The position numbers and the translations under genes were made by a program. This document shows positions 1 through 12,500 of a stretch of DNA of 64,000 nucleotides, in pieces (within the stretch, counting starts at the first letter, position 1; the number at the start of each line of letters is the position of its first letter). The stretch is from NCBI RefSeq assembly GCF_037038585.1, contig NC_092525.1, forward strand, positions 24,200,867 to 24,264,866, in the 5' to 3' direction. Under the pieces are notes generated by a model. The model was given only the letters and a program-made list of their open reading frames with translations, was not told the DNA's origin and ran no database searches. The stretch is from Patagioenas fasciata. Lineage: Eukaryota; Chordata; Aves; Columbiformes; Columbidae.

Positions 1-2751
1 GATGGGGTTCCCCAAATTTCTCTGATAATCTTGGTATTAGCTAAGCCTCAGTGAAGTGAACAGTAACATGTACATAGAGACCTGTTGGTGTCTTAATGAG
101 CTGCTGGTTGGAGCTGAGGGACGTTTCTGGGAAGCTTGTTCCTGCCACTGCATCCCCCTGCAGAGTGCTGGGCTTCCATGGCACACAGAGTGGCTGCAAG
201 CTGCCTTGGGAGATAGGCTGATGTGCCTCCGGTCTCCTTTGAATTCTTATTTTAAGTTTATTTTTTAAAAAATGAGACTTCAAGACTGGGATAAAGAGGT
301 ATGGAAGCACTATTAATTTCTTGTATGGTAGATAAATCATCTTGTAAATAGAAGTCTGCAAAAGAGAGGGTGAGAATAAGCTGTTACCTAGAGGATCTTT
401 ATCCGTTTAACCCCATGATTAATATTGATTTAATATTTACCAGTTCTGATTCCTCTGAGATTCCTGTGAAATTGCTTAGGCTGAAGATGGCTTGTTTGGC
501 ATCCCAGTTTGGCAGCTCCACTCGAGAAACTTGGAGGTAGTGAGAGGAGGTTGGAGGAGGTGGATTGAGGCAGCTCCCTGATATCTGGTAGGAAATAGCA
601 AACCGAGCAGAGGGAATTTATTGTGAGATATTCAGTGTTATTGGAAAACATATTTAGTGTGATAAATGGTTATGCAGTAATCCGGGGATTGTTTCAAAGC
701 AACAACCTTAGCTCTGCTCCGCTGCTCTCACAACATGGGTATTTTTAGGCTGATTCCCATTTATACCCATCAGTACTTATGACCGTCACAGACAGTTACC
801 AAAATTACACCTGAAGTTGGATGGGAAAATAGGCACTGACCTTGTCAGTACAAACCAAAATCATATCTTATTTCAGTTGAACACATGCACCTCAGAGACA
901 CATTTTCCCATATGTTCGAATGCAAACTCTGAGGAACTGTTGAAGAGTTTTAAAAAGCATTGTTAAGCCCAAGAACGAGCATCCAATACTTTATTACTCC
1001 TTCCCCCTTTCAAAATTGCCATGCCCTTTGGCTAAAGTCTAGCTACTGGCAAAACCACCAGCACTGGGATGTAGACAGGATGACATGGGAAATTTAAGCC
1101 TGAGGAGCAGCTCAAAACCAAGGTGGCAGGACAACAGAGGTGTGAACAGTGGCTTTGCCAATAGGAACCTTGGTCCTGTTCCCAAACATCTCTGTGACCC
1201 CCTGTGATGAGAGCCGTCCCCTCTGCAGGCACAAGTGCTGCAGGCTGCTCTAGTCACAGCTTTTGGCAGCAGGAGAGGGGAACACAAGCCGAATGATGGT
1301 GCCATGGGGGTCTCCAAATCTCCCCGCTGCCTCCCAGCCCTGGGAGGGTGAGCACCCTGCAGATGCTGGGGCATGCCTATGCCTGGGTGTACCTTGCAGC
1401 TGCATGCAGGGATCCGGGGGGGCAGTGTGTGCTTACTGGAGAGATGGGATTACATGCCCGTGGCAAAAGAGAGTCATTGATAGACACAGGTAGGGTGGCT
1501 TAAGGCAGTTTTCTAAAACCGAGGTTTAGTCTGTTTATTGCTGATCAGATTATCAGGCTAAACAGGTATTCCAGTGTACTCCCCTCCACCAAGCTTGAGT
1601 CCTCTGTGGGCTTAAAGTGCAGCCCAGAAACAGCAGACTGTCAGATATTTTGAAGCCTTGCTCACGAATACCTCTTGGATGAGCCTGACCACCCTCCTGG
1701 GAGGTATCCTGCTTTCCACCAGTTTTATCCGCTGGCATCTGCTGCTGCCCCGGTGGAGTCTGGGACAATGCACAAGGGAGATGCCAGCTGGCAGGTGCCT
1801 TTCTGCTTTCGGGGCAGCAACCGACAGCAAGGGCAGTGATGCTTCATGCCCAGGTAGCCCTGGCTCTCTGCTGCCCTCCCAGTCTCACAGACGGGCTCTC
1901 AGGAGCGGTGGTGCTGGCTCTCCTCCCTGCCGTGTGGCAGCCCGTGTCTGCTGGACACCATCCCGCTGTTCCCTGTAGATGAGATGGTCGGGAACTCTCT
2001 TCTGATCTGTGAGACTCCTGACCAGAGTGCATGTTTGCTACTGTGCCAAATCATACTGTATTTTAAATCATTCTCTTTTCCTCTCCAGTGCTCTTTCCTT
2101 TCTGCTGCTGTATTTAGAGAATACTGTTAGCACAATCTGACAGTATAGCATTTGTGGTAGCTTCCATTACTTATGGAGAGTGCTAGTGGGCAGACTTAAA
2201 CCTGTGCCCACTGCAGTTTAGATGGGCTGTAATGAAATGAGGGCATTTTTATTCAGGTTCATCTTTTTCAGGTGCTTGTGAATATGAGAGGATGAGGAAT
2301 CTAGAAAGATATCATCTCCCTGATCTTCCTAACCTCCACTACAGTACGTGGTTACAAGTTTTCTGACACTTTTACCACGTAGAAACAGCATGACAGCGAT
2401 GGGTAACATGTTTCTAAGGAATCTGAGTTTTCTGTCCTTTTCACACATACCCATCACACTCGGATTCCTACATAATTTTACTCTAAGCTGACAAGGTTAC
2501 ATGAGCTCTCTATTAAGCAACATATGTTACTCTGTTCTCCACAAAGGGTAATTTTAATGCTCTGCCAGGAGGAGTGTGTTGCGCAATGATGCATACACCA
2601 GCTGGCATTATTTTCCATCTGAAGTTATTTAAACAGTAAACTCTGCATAAAAGACAGATGTTGAACATAGACTCCCACTAACCTGAGGTCAATAGTAAGG
2701 CTCTTGTGGCCTGATGAAATAGATGTTTCTTTCCTAATTGAGAAGATGAAC

Positions 2752-2795
2752 TGTTTGTTGTTGTTTTTTTGTTTTTTTGTTTTTTTGTTTTTTGT
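2752..2795 (+). repeat. T-rich low-complexity tract
   Basis: Runs of six or seven T separated by single G, repeated about five times, within the NOS1AP intron. It is simple sequence; I see no flanking element it belongs to. Confidence 0.9.
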
Positions 2796-4224
2796 GGGCA
2801 GTGTAAAATTAAGGGGTAATCTTTATTAACTTTTTAGCTGGTTGGAGTTTACAAGTGATCTAATACTTCCTTTTCATAATTGAGACTGTAGCCAAGAATT
2901 AATATCATTAGCCCAAACTTGTAGTATTGTTACAGATATTTCAAAATCCAGAAGTGTACCCAAGATGGGCAGACTACCTGGACTGAAAGCCAAGAAAGCC
3001 CTTCTGGGCATTCAGTTATTTATGAGTAATACAGCAAAATGCTACATGATGAGAAACCAAAGGGAACAGGAGTCACCTAAGGCCAAAATGCTGTATCCAG
3101 AGAGAGTGGGGTGAATTGCTGTCAACCAGCTCCTGAGCATCATCCCCATCCCCTCTGGGCACCAGAGCGGGTCCCACACTGGCAGCTTTGAGAAACCCTG
3201 CTTTTGCTTGGCCACACACACAGTTTTGCATTGGCCTGGTGAGAAGCTCGTTAGCAGTGATGGTGTGATTTTTAGCACACTTTTGGGGATGCAGGGTATA
3301 TTCCCAGCAAGGGCTGTGTGGCATTGGTCCAAGCTTCCCTGGAAGCGTACGGGTTTTCTTCACCTCTGTGTCAGCTGGTGCCCACTGGTTTTGGATGTGA
3401 CTATGCAGATGGTCCTGGAGTCCCTTCAGGGGCATTTCCAACCTTGCCGTCACCTCTGCTCTCTTCTCAGAAACAGGGAAGACTAAAACCCTAATGGTTT
3501 GCATCCCTCTTAAGCTTTCTCGCTCCATTTTACAGCAGAAGGGGGGATGTTGACAAACGCGGACAAACCCAGCAGATTTCTGTGCCCAGAGCAGACAGAG
3601 CTATGATCAAGAATAACTCCAAGCCAGGGAGGTCCCGATCAGTTTTACAGGGAGAGGTTTCTTATTGCCCCGTTCATAAACAGGCTTGCAGGGCAGGTGT
3701 TAGCAAGGGCAGGTCCTGTCAACATGGCATGGCAGTGTACTGAGCAGGGCTGGTGGTGGCAGCTGCTGTCACTGCTAACGTCAACTGCTGTGCCATGAGC
3801 CGGCAGCTCTGATTCTGCCCTGTGCGGTTTGAAGTTCATCCCTTACAGTCTCTGTGGCTCAAATCTCACTTAGAAGAATCACGCAGACCTGATGGTTCCT
3901 TTGACCCTAGCCAGAGCCGCTGCTTGTGCTGAAATGCCTCTGGTTTGCTGAACTAGCCTGGTGAACAAGGCAAAGCACATTGCAGGCTGCGGCTGTAAGC
4001 AGGGGGGTGGCAGCACACGAACAGTGTGCCAGGCTCTGCAGAGCAGTACGTGCTCACTCTCGGTTCGGTCTGCTTTTCATCCTTTCTTGCACCTATTTGC
4101 CCAAACTCAAATTTAAAAGTCTGTGAAAACCAGCAACACAGCTCCTGGCGCATGGAACCCAGTGCATCTCCCCCACGCAGCCCAGAGGTGCAAGAGGCAG
4201 CTCAGCTGAATTGCCGCTTTATTG

Positions 4225-4400
4225 AATCCTCTTCCTTGCTAATGTGTTATTAAGTTACGGTTAGTGTTTCATTAGAGCCCCAGTGAGCATGAGTTCATTA
4301 GCATTTTATGGGTTAGAGCAGCGCTTCGTTCCATGGGAAACGTATCCCAAAGAGTATCTGTGCTCGTTGGAGTGATTGTGCTAATGAGCTCTGGTTGGCG
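4225..4400. promoter_or_regulatory. TAAT-rich patch, candidate intronic enhancer
   Basis: The segment has several homeodomain-type cores on both strands (CTAATG near 4240, TTATTAAG, CATTAG twice between 4268 and 4302, CTAATGAGC at 4381), inside a GC-richer intron. This is a motif-density observation only. Conservation with other amniotes was not tested. Confidence 0.3.
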
Positions 4401-4924
4401 CAGGGTGTGCAATAGCTTTCTAAGCACATGGCTCAGACTTGCAAAGAAGCTTGGCTCTCGCCTTGGCGTCAGGATAAAGGCCTGGTTTTATGCAAGGGCT
4501 TAACAAATCTGGCCGGCCAGCCTGTCTGAGAATTTGACTTCTTTGCTCCCTTCTTGCTGGAGTTTTGCTTTGGCCTCAGCGTGGCAGAGGCAGAAGAGCT
4601 TTTCCCCATGGCACTCCCTGCTGCCACGCTCAGGGCAAGCCTGGGCAGAATCGCTTGCCTGCAGTCAGGGATTGTGGGAGCCTCTCCAAGGAGCTCTGCA
4701 GAGATTCTGTCCCTGAAACATATGCCGGAGCTGGGCAGCATCTTTGCTGAAATGTCCTGGCCTGTCTGCACTGCTATTCTGGGGCTGTTACCCAAAAAAC
4801 AGCCTAAAAATAGCCTCACTAACCCTGAGATATTTTTCAGGGTTGCTCTCTCTTCCAAGCCCACATTAATTAGCACTTGGGATGTCCCAAAATAGAAACC
4901 CCATGGCTTCAGCAGCTCGGAAAA

Positions 4925-4975
4925 GCAGCTTGATGTTTATAATCAATGATCGTTAGGACCAATAAATCAAGCTGC
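4925..4975. promoter_or_regulatory. 10-bp inverted repeat with HOX/PBX-like core
   Basis: GCAGCTTGAT at 4925-4934 is exactly complementary to ATCAAGCTGC at 4966-4975, with T/A-rich extension of the arms inward. The spacer contains ATCAAT and ATAAATCA, which resemble HOX/PBX sites. It could be a paired binding site or a hairpin. It is too short for a DNA transposon, and I see no target-site duplication. Confidence 0.4.
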
Positions 4976-6548
4976 ATCTTCAGCAGGTGCCATGCAGTCA
5001 CTCAGGGTGCTGCAGAGAGCATCTAGCGCAGCCTATGGCTCCCAGAAAAATCACATGCAGAGCTTCAGAAAGTGCTGGGTTAGTTACTCCAAGGTAACCA
5101 GGCTGGAGCTCACCTTTTCAGTGCTAAATTAAGACATTTCTTTAGTATTAGGTACCAGACACACTGCCAGGATCTCGTGTCTTAGCAAGTCACGGGGGGG
5201 GCTCCTGGATGCAGTTTCACCTCTTGCTTGTAATGACAGGGAAGAGGAATATGAGAGAAGGGTTTTGGAAACCCACCCTGGTGTGCTCTTTGGTGAGGGA
5301 CTCTGGTGAGACCCTTCTCCATGAGGAATAAGCCTTGCAAGTAGCATATGGGTTTGTGCTGGGGACTTTGAGGCTGGCTGTAGCCATGGTGGGAGCTTGA
5401 GCTCTGCTTTCTCCAGCCCATCACCACAGCATCAGCCCTGGAGCTTGGCTGGTGGGTGCACTGGGGAGGGCAGAGCTGCCTTCCCCCCACTGTTTTCTGA
5501 GTCATCTGTAATCTCCCATCCACATCAGCAACTCTAAAATGGCTTTGAGGAATTGTATTTTGGGATCTTTTATCATCTGATCACAGGTCAGGGCTAGCAG
5601 CTTTTCCTGCCTGCTGGCTCCGGCTGCCAGAGTTAATACATCACGCCGTGCTGGAAATGTCACAAGGAGGCTCGGTGCAGACTGGAGGCACTGGGGTGCC
5701 TGCCCTCTGCTCCCTCTGCAGAGAGACTGGCGAAATAATGAGCGGATTAGTTAAATTCCTTTTCCCTGGGCATGTGAGGTGCAGGATGTGGGGCTGTTCT
5801 GCTGCTGGGCGGGCACAGAGGGTCTGTCCCCAGGCTGTGCACAGCACCCTGCCTGTGGGACCAGCACCCCAGGTACCTGATGGGGCTGCACCTGTGGTAG
5901 ACTAGCTATGGGACTCCCCAGAAATCCCACAGTGGGAGCTTGCTGTTCATCTAGCCTATTGCCCCACCAGCTCCCTCCCTGTTTGCAAGACTTCAAATGC
6001 AAAAGTGGCTGGATTTTGGGGGATCTTGTTCTCTCCTCAGGGCTGGGTCAGGGCTTTGTGTTTAGTCACTGATCTTTGGAAGTTCCTGTTGATTTTTTCC
6101 TGTCCAGTGACTTCTCATTGAAGTGGGTAATTGCATTATCCCATCTCCCCTGGAGAGGTTCACAGAGTCCTCAATAATTATCTTCAGTTTTATACAGAGG
6201 CCCTAAAAAGCCCCACTCGAAATGAGACTTATCTTCCCAGAGGTCAGCAATGACCACAAGCTAGTGGGACAAACCTGAGCACAGCATTATCCACAGCCAG
6301 GGGCTGGATTGCTTCAGGGTGTGCTCCTCCGGATGCTGGGCACAGGAACACTGCAGGGCAAAATGTCCCCCGTCATGCCCTAGCATGGATGCACAGGCTG
6401 ATGTGGGCCTGTGCTCTGGGAGGCGCGTGGAGTCGGGGAAATCTTGCCATGCCCCTCTCACCCCTTCCCATTGGAGCCTCCTCAGCCCTCCCTGGAGCTT
6501 TCCTGGTGCAGGAAAACTAATTCAGGTGCTTGCTTCTGTCCCCCACAG

Positions 6549-9500
6549 TATGAGTTTAAAGCCAAGAACATCAAGAAGAAGAAAGTGAGCCTCATTGTGT
6601 CGGTGGATGGTGTGAAGGTCATTCTGAAGAAGAAGAAGAAGGTAGGCAGACCTGGTCCCTGGGGCAGCGGGTCTCCTACCTTTTCAGTGTGGGGACATGC
6701 AGGCGTCTTGGAATTTCTGGGATGCACAAGAGGGATGGGCTGGGATCGGCCACGGGCGAGCCGTTGTCCTGCAGCATGGCCGAACCAGCCCTGATGCAGG
6801 AGCAAAAGGGACTCGAGGGGCTCTGTAGGAGGTGGTGAGGGACATCACTGGTCCCCAGCAGGACCCAGCACTCAGCAAAGGGCTGCAGGGGAACCGCAGT
6901 AGAGCTGTGACAAGAGCTTCCCGGGTCTGCCTCTGGACTGTCTCTTCCCTGTCCTTGATCTCAAGGGCAGCATCTAACGTACTCATTTTCAGCTTCTTTT
7001 GTTGCAGAAAAAAGAATGGGCCTGGGACGAGAACAAAATGCTCGTCATGCATGATCCCATCTACAGGTAAGCCTGCTTTGTGAGGGGACAGAGACTTGGG
7101 TGGTTCTACCGTGCTGGTTATACCACACTGCACCAGCACTGAGCTGGGGACTGACCATAGGGAGCTGCTGTCACTTGCTGTGGTCTCCAAAAGTCTCCAT
7201 CTCTCTTCCTCCGTCTCGTTGGCAAAAGCTAAGAGCGTGAGGCATCTGCATCCCAGGGAAGCCAAGTGGAAGGGAGCTGTGCCAGGGAGGGGACAGCAGG
7301 CGCCCAAGCAAGCAGGCCAGCTCTCTGAGCAGGCAAGGCAAGGAGTGAGGTTTGCTCTGCTCCATCCCTGGAGGGCTCCTGGGTCCAGCTCTGTCCCTGG
7401 GGACTGAGCAGAGGAAGCTACATGCTACCTTCACAAAATGCTTGCTGCTGCTGAGTCAGTGGGCTAATTTTCCCAGCCGAGGCAAAACCACTGCCAAAAA
7501 GATTTCTGATGGGCTTTATCAGGGATGTGCTGCAGAGGATGGGCATCTGCCAGCACTCCAGGACGTGCCCTGGGAAGTGCTGGCTGTGGCCTTGCCTGTC
7601 TCCTGGGCACCGTGGGTAATATGTGCGTTGCAGATGATATACACCCCTCCTTTCTGTCCTTGCAGGATATTCTACGTGTCTCACGACTCCCAGGACTTAA
7701 AGATCTTCAGCTACATCGCCAGGGATGGGTCTAGCAATGTCTTCAGGTGCAACGTCTTCAAATCCAAGAAGAAGGTAAAGGTGCTGGGATGCGCATCCCA
7801 CCATGGAGGGGTGGGACAACTGAGACAGGACTCTGTGGTAACCTGAGTTCTGGTGCCTGCGGCTGCACCCAGAGACCCCGATAGCTGCGGCAGGCTGGGG
7901 AGGGCAGTGAGCAGGGACAGCCCAGCTGAGGTGATGCTCCTCCTTTCCTTGCCCACCGCAGAGCCAAGCCATGCGCATCGTCCGGACGGTGGGGCAGGCA
8001 TTTGAGGTCTGCCACAAGCTGAGCCTGCAGCACACCCAGCAGAATGCGGACGGGCAGGAGGATGGAGACAGCGAGAGGAACGGGGACGACCTGGATGTCC
8101 CAGGTACTCTGTGAGGGTGGGGTTCCTGGAGCCTGGCAGACGAGATCTGCAGTGTCACTAACTTCTCACACTGGTGCTTGCTGGCTGACACCTGCAGGGA
8201 AGGGATTTGCACAACAATCTGGCCTGTGGCGTCTCAAGCTCAAGCTGGGATCTTGCCCAGCACGGAGCCTTCGCTAGGTGTTAGCTGTCTTCCTCGCAGA
8301 CATCCCCCTTGCTGGGAGCCCATTAGCAGTGCCTGGGACTCTGCTGGACGCCTAAATACTATTTATGCTTGGCTGCACACGCTGCAAACATTTCCTTGCT
8401 GCTACCACAGAAGGGACCCCAAGCACAGACCTTCCCTGTGTCCTCGAGCACTTGCAGGGCTGGGTCCAGCTCTTTGCTGTGGACCCAGCTCGTGGTCCAT
8501 TGCCACCTCTGCAATTCCTTACGTGTGCAAAGCCATGCTTGGTATTTTGTATCAAGCTCCTAGGGCTGCAGGCAGCCTGCGGGCCTCCCCTCCTTCCTCA
8601 GCCCCACAGGTTGGGGGTACAGGGATGCTCCTGGCTGGGCACTGCTGGTCCACCCCATCACCCCAGGCTCTGTGGGACCCCGGGGAGCTGCCGTGCTCCA
8701 TGGTGCTGGCAGCTGCACTGAAGGGGAGACAGAGGTTTTGCAGGAGGTTGGTCAAACACCTACAACACCTATTGGGATTCTGGCAGGTCCTGCTGCCTGT
8801 CCATGCATGGGCTGCCTGCCCCACAGCCCGTGCTGGGGCTCCATTCCCCATCCCAGCAGGAGCAGCCTGGGCTGTGCTGTGGTTCCTGCTGGCCTCTGCA
8901 GCCAGCGCTGTTGTGGTGTCTGAATCATTGGCCTGTCCTGGGCCAACCGTTGTTTGTTTTTCCTCTGCACCATGTCCCAGACATGATATGCAGTCCCCTG
9001 GGTTTTTTCACTGTAATCTCTTGTAACCTTTCTTTAGCTTTCTCTGTGTCTTCTGCTCTTGATGGCCTGTTTGTCCCACATCAGGGGTTTTGGCCACTCA
9101 CTGTTTCCCAGTTTTGCTGTGCTGGGGCTGGCTGTGTCTCTGGCTGCAAACCCCTGCAGGAAGCCCAGCCATGTCGCTCGGCACCGGTTTCCCCTGGGAG
9201 CTGGAGAGTGGGTAGCATGGGGGTGGTGGGGACCGGTGGGCATCACTTGCCACACCAAGTAGCAAGTTCCTGCTCTGAGCGGGCTGTGCTTTGCTCTGAC
9301 ACTGCTCCCGCAGCCTGCCGCCTCGCCAGTGCTGAGAGGTCGGCCGCAGCAGCGGAGGAGACAGACATTGATGCCGTAGAGCTGCCGCTACCTGGAGCTG
9401 ACATCCTCGACTTCAGCCGTGGGGTGACCGACCTCGACGCCGTGGGCAAGGAGGCAAGTGGCTACGCCAATGCCAAGGTGCGTGGGTCCCGTCCCTCCAC

Positions 9501-12500
9501 TCTCGGAGCATGGCGTGGCCCCGGCCCCGCAGCTCTGCTGTGCATCCTGGGGACCCGGGGATCAGGAGGGATTGTGCAGCATTCCCCAGCTCTTGGATCA
9601 AAGCCATCTGCCGCCGCAGGGCTGCCCTTTGGCTCGGGGCCCGGGGCCCTCCCGGAGAACACCGTTCCGAGGCTCAGCTCTGTGCAGCCACACGGAAAGC
9701 GTCTTGGGCAGAGCTGCTAGGAATGTTTTTCCACAAAAAAAAAAAAAAAAAAAAAAAAAAAGACTTTTTTAATGCAGTGGAAATTCCCATGGGAAGCATG
9801 AATCTTTTCAGGAATTTTCTGCAAAAGTATTTGTTTTTTGTCAAAATTGAAAACATACTGCCTTCAAAGTTTTTCAGCACCCCCAGCAAAGTGTGCATTT
9901 GCTTTGAATGCAGCAATTTCTTTCCTGGATACTGTGGGGGTCTGCTCTGTGCTGCAGCCCATGTATACCTGCCAGCTCTCGATGGCGAGGGACATGAGAT
10001 CACAGTTTTGATGCCAGTGTTTTGCAGGGCTGTCTCCACCCTGAAGACATCCTGACAGCATCGCCCAAGATGCTGCTGCCCTCGTCTGCCCAGCTGCCAG
10101 ACCTGGGGACACCCCTCTCTGCCCACCACCAGATGCAGCTTCTCCAGCAGCTCCTGCAGCAGCAGCAGCAGCAGACACAAGTGGCCGTGGCACAGGTAGT
10201 CCCCTCAGCTCTTTCCTGGGGGCAATGGCAGGGCTGGATTGCACTGCTGAACCCCTCGCTGCCGGAGCAGCGAAGCGGGGAAGCAGCCGTGGGTGGGGAC
10301 CCGACCTGAGCCAGGGTGGACCCTGACACCAGAGTGTGGGAACAGAACAAGCTGCGTCCCCCACTTTCCGTGGCACAGTGTGCTCTGTCACAGTTTCCAG
10401 GCATGTCTCACTGTGCCCTTGTGCCCTGTGATGGCTCCGTTGAGCCTGCAGGGATTAGCGTTAGGTCTGTGTGCCTCCAGCTTTTTTGGTCCCTTGGCTC
10501 CTGTGTTCTTGCAAATGCCTGGCCTCAGTGTTAGCCAACTAATTCTCCATGCAGGTATTTCTCATGTAAGCAGCTCTGGCTGCTTTATCCGACTCATTAC
10601 TTTAGCTTTATTTGTTCCCTGACCCTTCCCATAGCTCTCTGTAGTTGCTTGACTTTCATCTTCCTGTGAGCGATGGGCTTCAGCAACTTTCCTGTGCTTT
10701 TCCATGGCTTTCCTCTTTATGCATCAGAAAATCAGTCCTGGTCCTTCTGGCTGTGCTGCTGTCCCAAGAGCCTGCCTGCCTTCATGGGTCATGGGCACGT
10801 GAAGTCGCTTTCCCCTCTGGAAGAGGGACCTGCATCGCCACGGGGAGCTTTATGTCTGCCCAAGTATCATGTTGCTACAGGCAAAGCTTGCCAGGCAAAG
10901 CCGTGTCCCTCTGTAGTGGGGACTGCTCACCTTCCATAGTTCCCAGTCCTTGTCTACCTGCAGTTTCTTCTTCCTACTTCCAGATTAAAAAAAAAAAAAA
11001 ACAACAAACAAACAAAAAGAAAACAACAAACAAAAAAAACCCAAACAAACAAACAAAAAAAAACCACCAAACCACCCTGAAATAGTGTAACACCATTTTT
11101 TGGCTGTCTGGTGGGATGGCAGCCAGTGGCCTCATCCTCCTCTCTCCAAGGGCTGACTCTCTGTCCTGGAGCTCTGCCCACCCTGAGATGGTTCTTGTCC
11201 CAGGAGCTGTCACTTTGCTGCTCTCTAATCCCTTCACCATGCACTGTGGTGATTTTGTATCATTGTACTTTTTTAATGAAAAAGTTGGGCCCTGTCACGT
11301 CAAATGCCTTTCAGATGACAGAATGCATTACATCAGCACCTCTCTCAATGGCACTTGTTATCTTCTCTCAAAAAGTACCAAGTCAGTTTGTCCCTGAACA
11401 TGTGGTGATGGGCACAGGCTTAATGCTTTACTAACAAAGCCGGGAGATCCACTATGTAGGCAAGGATCTGTGCTTGGTCTATAGCTATGGGGATCATCCC
11501 GTAATTATCTGGGCCTCTAACTACTTGACTGAGGATGAGATGCCATTTAGTTGCCTTCTTGACCAGAGACTTGCTTTTGCAAGGTGTTTCACAGATACCT
11601 GTGAAAGTTCCTTCTCCTGAATTAAGGCCAGGAGTCCTTCCTGGTTGTTGTCCCCAGCTGGCTGGTGACACCAGCCAGGAGAGCAGGTGGCTCCCAGCTG
11701 AGCTGCTCTGGGACCCTGTGGCAGCTCATGGGTTTGGCAGGGTGCCGAGAGCTTCCCCCTCATCCCCAAGGTCACCTTCTAGGCCAAGGTAAAACTGCCT
11801 TTTTTGGTGATGTTTTTTTTTTGGGGGGTGGAGATGGTTTGGTTGGTGTGTGGTTTTTTTTTGTTTGTTTGTTTTTTGGTTTTTTTTTTGTGGGTTGTGT
11901 TGTTGTTGTATGTTTTGGACTTTTTTTTTGCATTAAACCCATGCTTTCTTGGTTCCCGACAAGCCTGGGCTGGCTCAGTCCTTGCTGGGAAGAGGAGCAT
12001 TTGTAGTAGCTCTGGATGGCAGGAGGGGATGCTGAGCTGGTATGGGTCCTGGGTGGCTCTGTGCTGCTGTCCCCTTGTCGGGAGCATGCTCCTGGGGCTC
12101 TCCTTGCTCAGGCTCAGAATAGAGACCTATCCCCACTGTCCCTGGGCAAGGCCTCCTGGCTGGTCTTACCCAGCAGCGTCCCAACCTCCTTGCGATGCAG
12201 TGCTGGTGATACAGATGCGTATGGGTGGTTATGCTGAAATCAATGTACTTCTTGCCTGTGGACTCCCACCAGCTAACATCTAGGCATTGCTTCCCAGGGC
12301 CAGAATGAGCGGCCAACTCGTGTCCCCAGAGCCACCATGTCCCGGCAGCGCTCCGCCATCTGTGCTGCTCCAGGCGTGTCGTGCCTGCCAGAGCTGCCAG
12401 CAGCTCTGGGGCAGCTCTGATGCTCCAGCCTGTGCTAGCAAGAGACACCACTGGCTGGACCCTGCCTGGTGAAAAACACTGTCCCTGGGAAACCTGCTTG

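Larger units (their letters stand above)
1..6548 (+). other. NOS1AP: NOS1AP intron, non-coding
   Basis: This is the 3' part of an intron of NOS1AP, ending at the acceptor AG of 6547-6548. None of the open frames here resembles a protein I know; they are short and lie on both strands. The stretch holds a (G)T7-type low-complexity tract (2752-2795), a TAAT-rich patch (about 4225-4400) and a 10-bp inverted repeat (4925-4975). The first NOS1AP coding exons, for residues 1-59 of the human protein, lie to the left of the window. Confidence 0.85.

Noticed and set aside
1-6548. Orthologue of mammalian miR-556, which lies in a NOS1AP intron
   Set aside because: I looked for the mature sequence; only a short GAGCTC-type match near 4386 exists, without a hairpin. 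It may lie outside the window or be absent.
8178-9026. 282-codon plus-strand open frame in a NOS1AP intron
   Set aside because: Cys/Trp/Pro/Leu-rich, lies wholly in an intron, and several overlapping frames are equally open; consistent with chance in GC-rich DNA.
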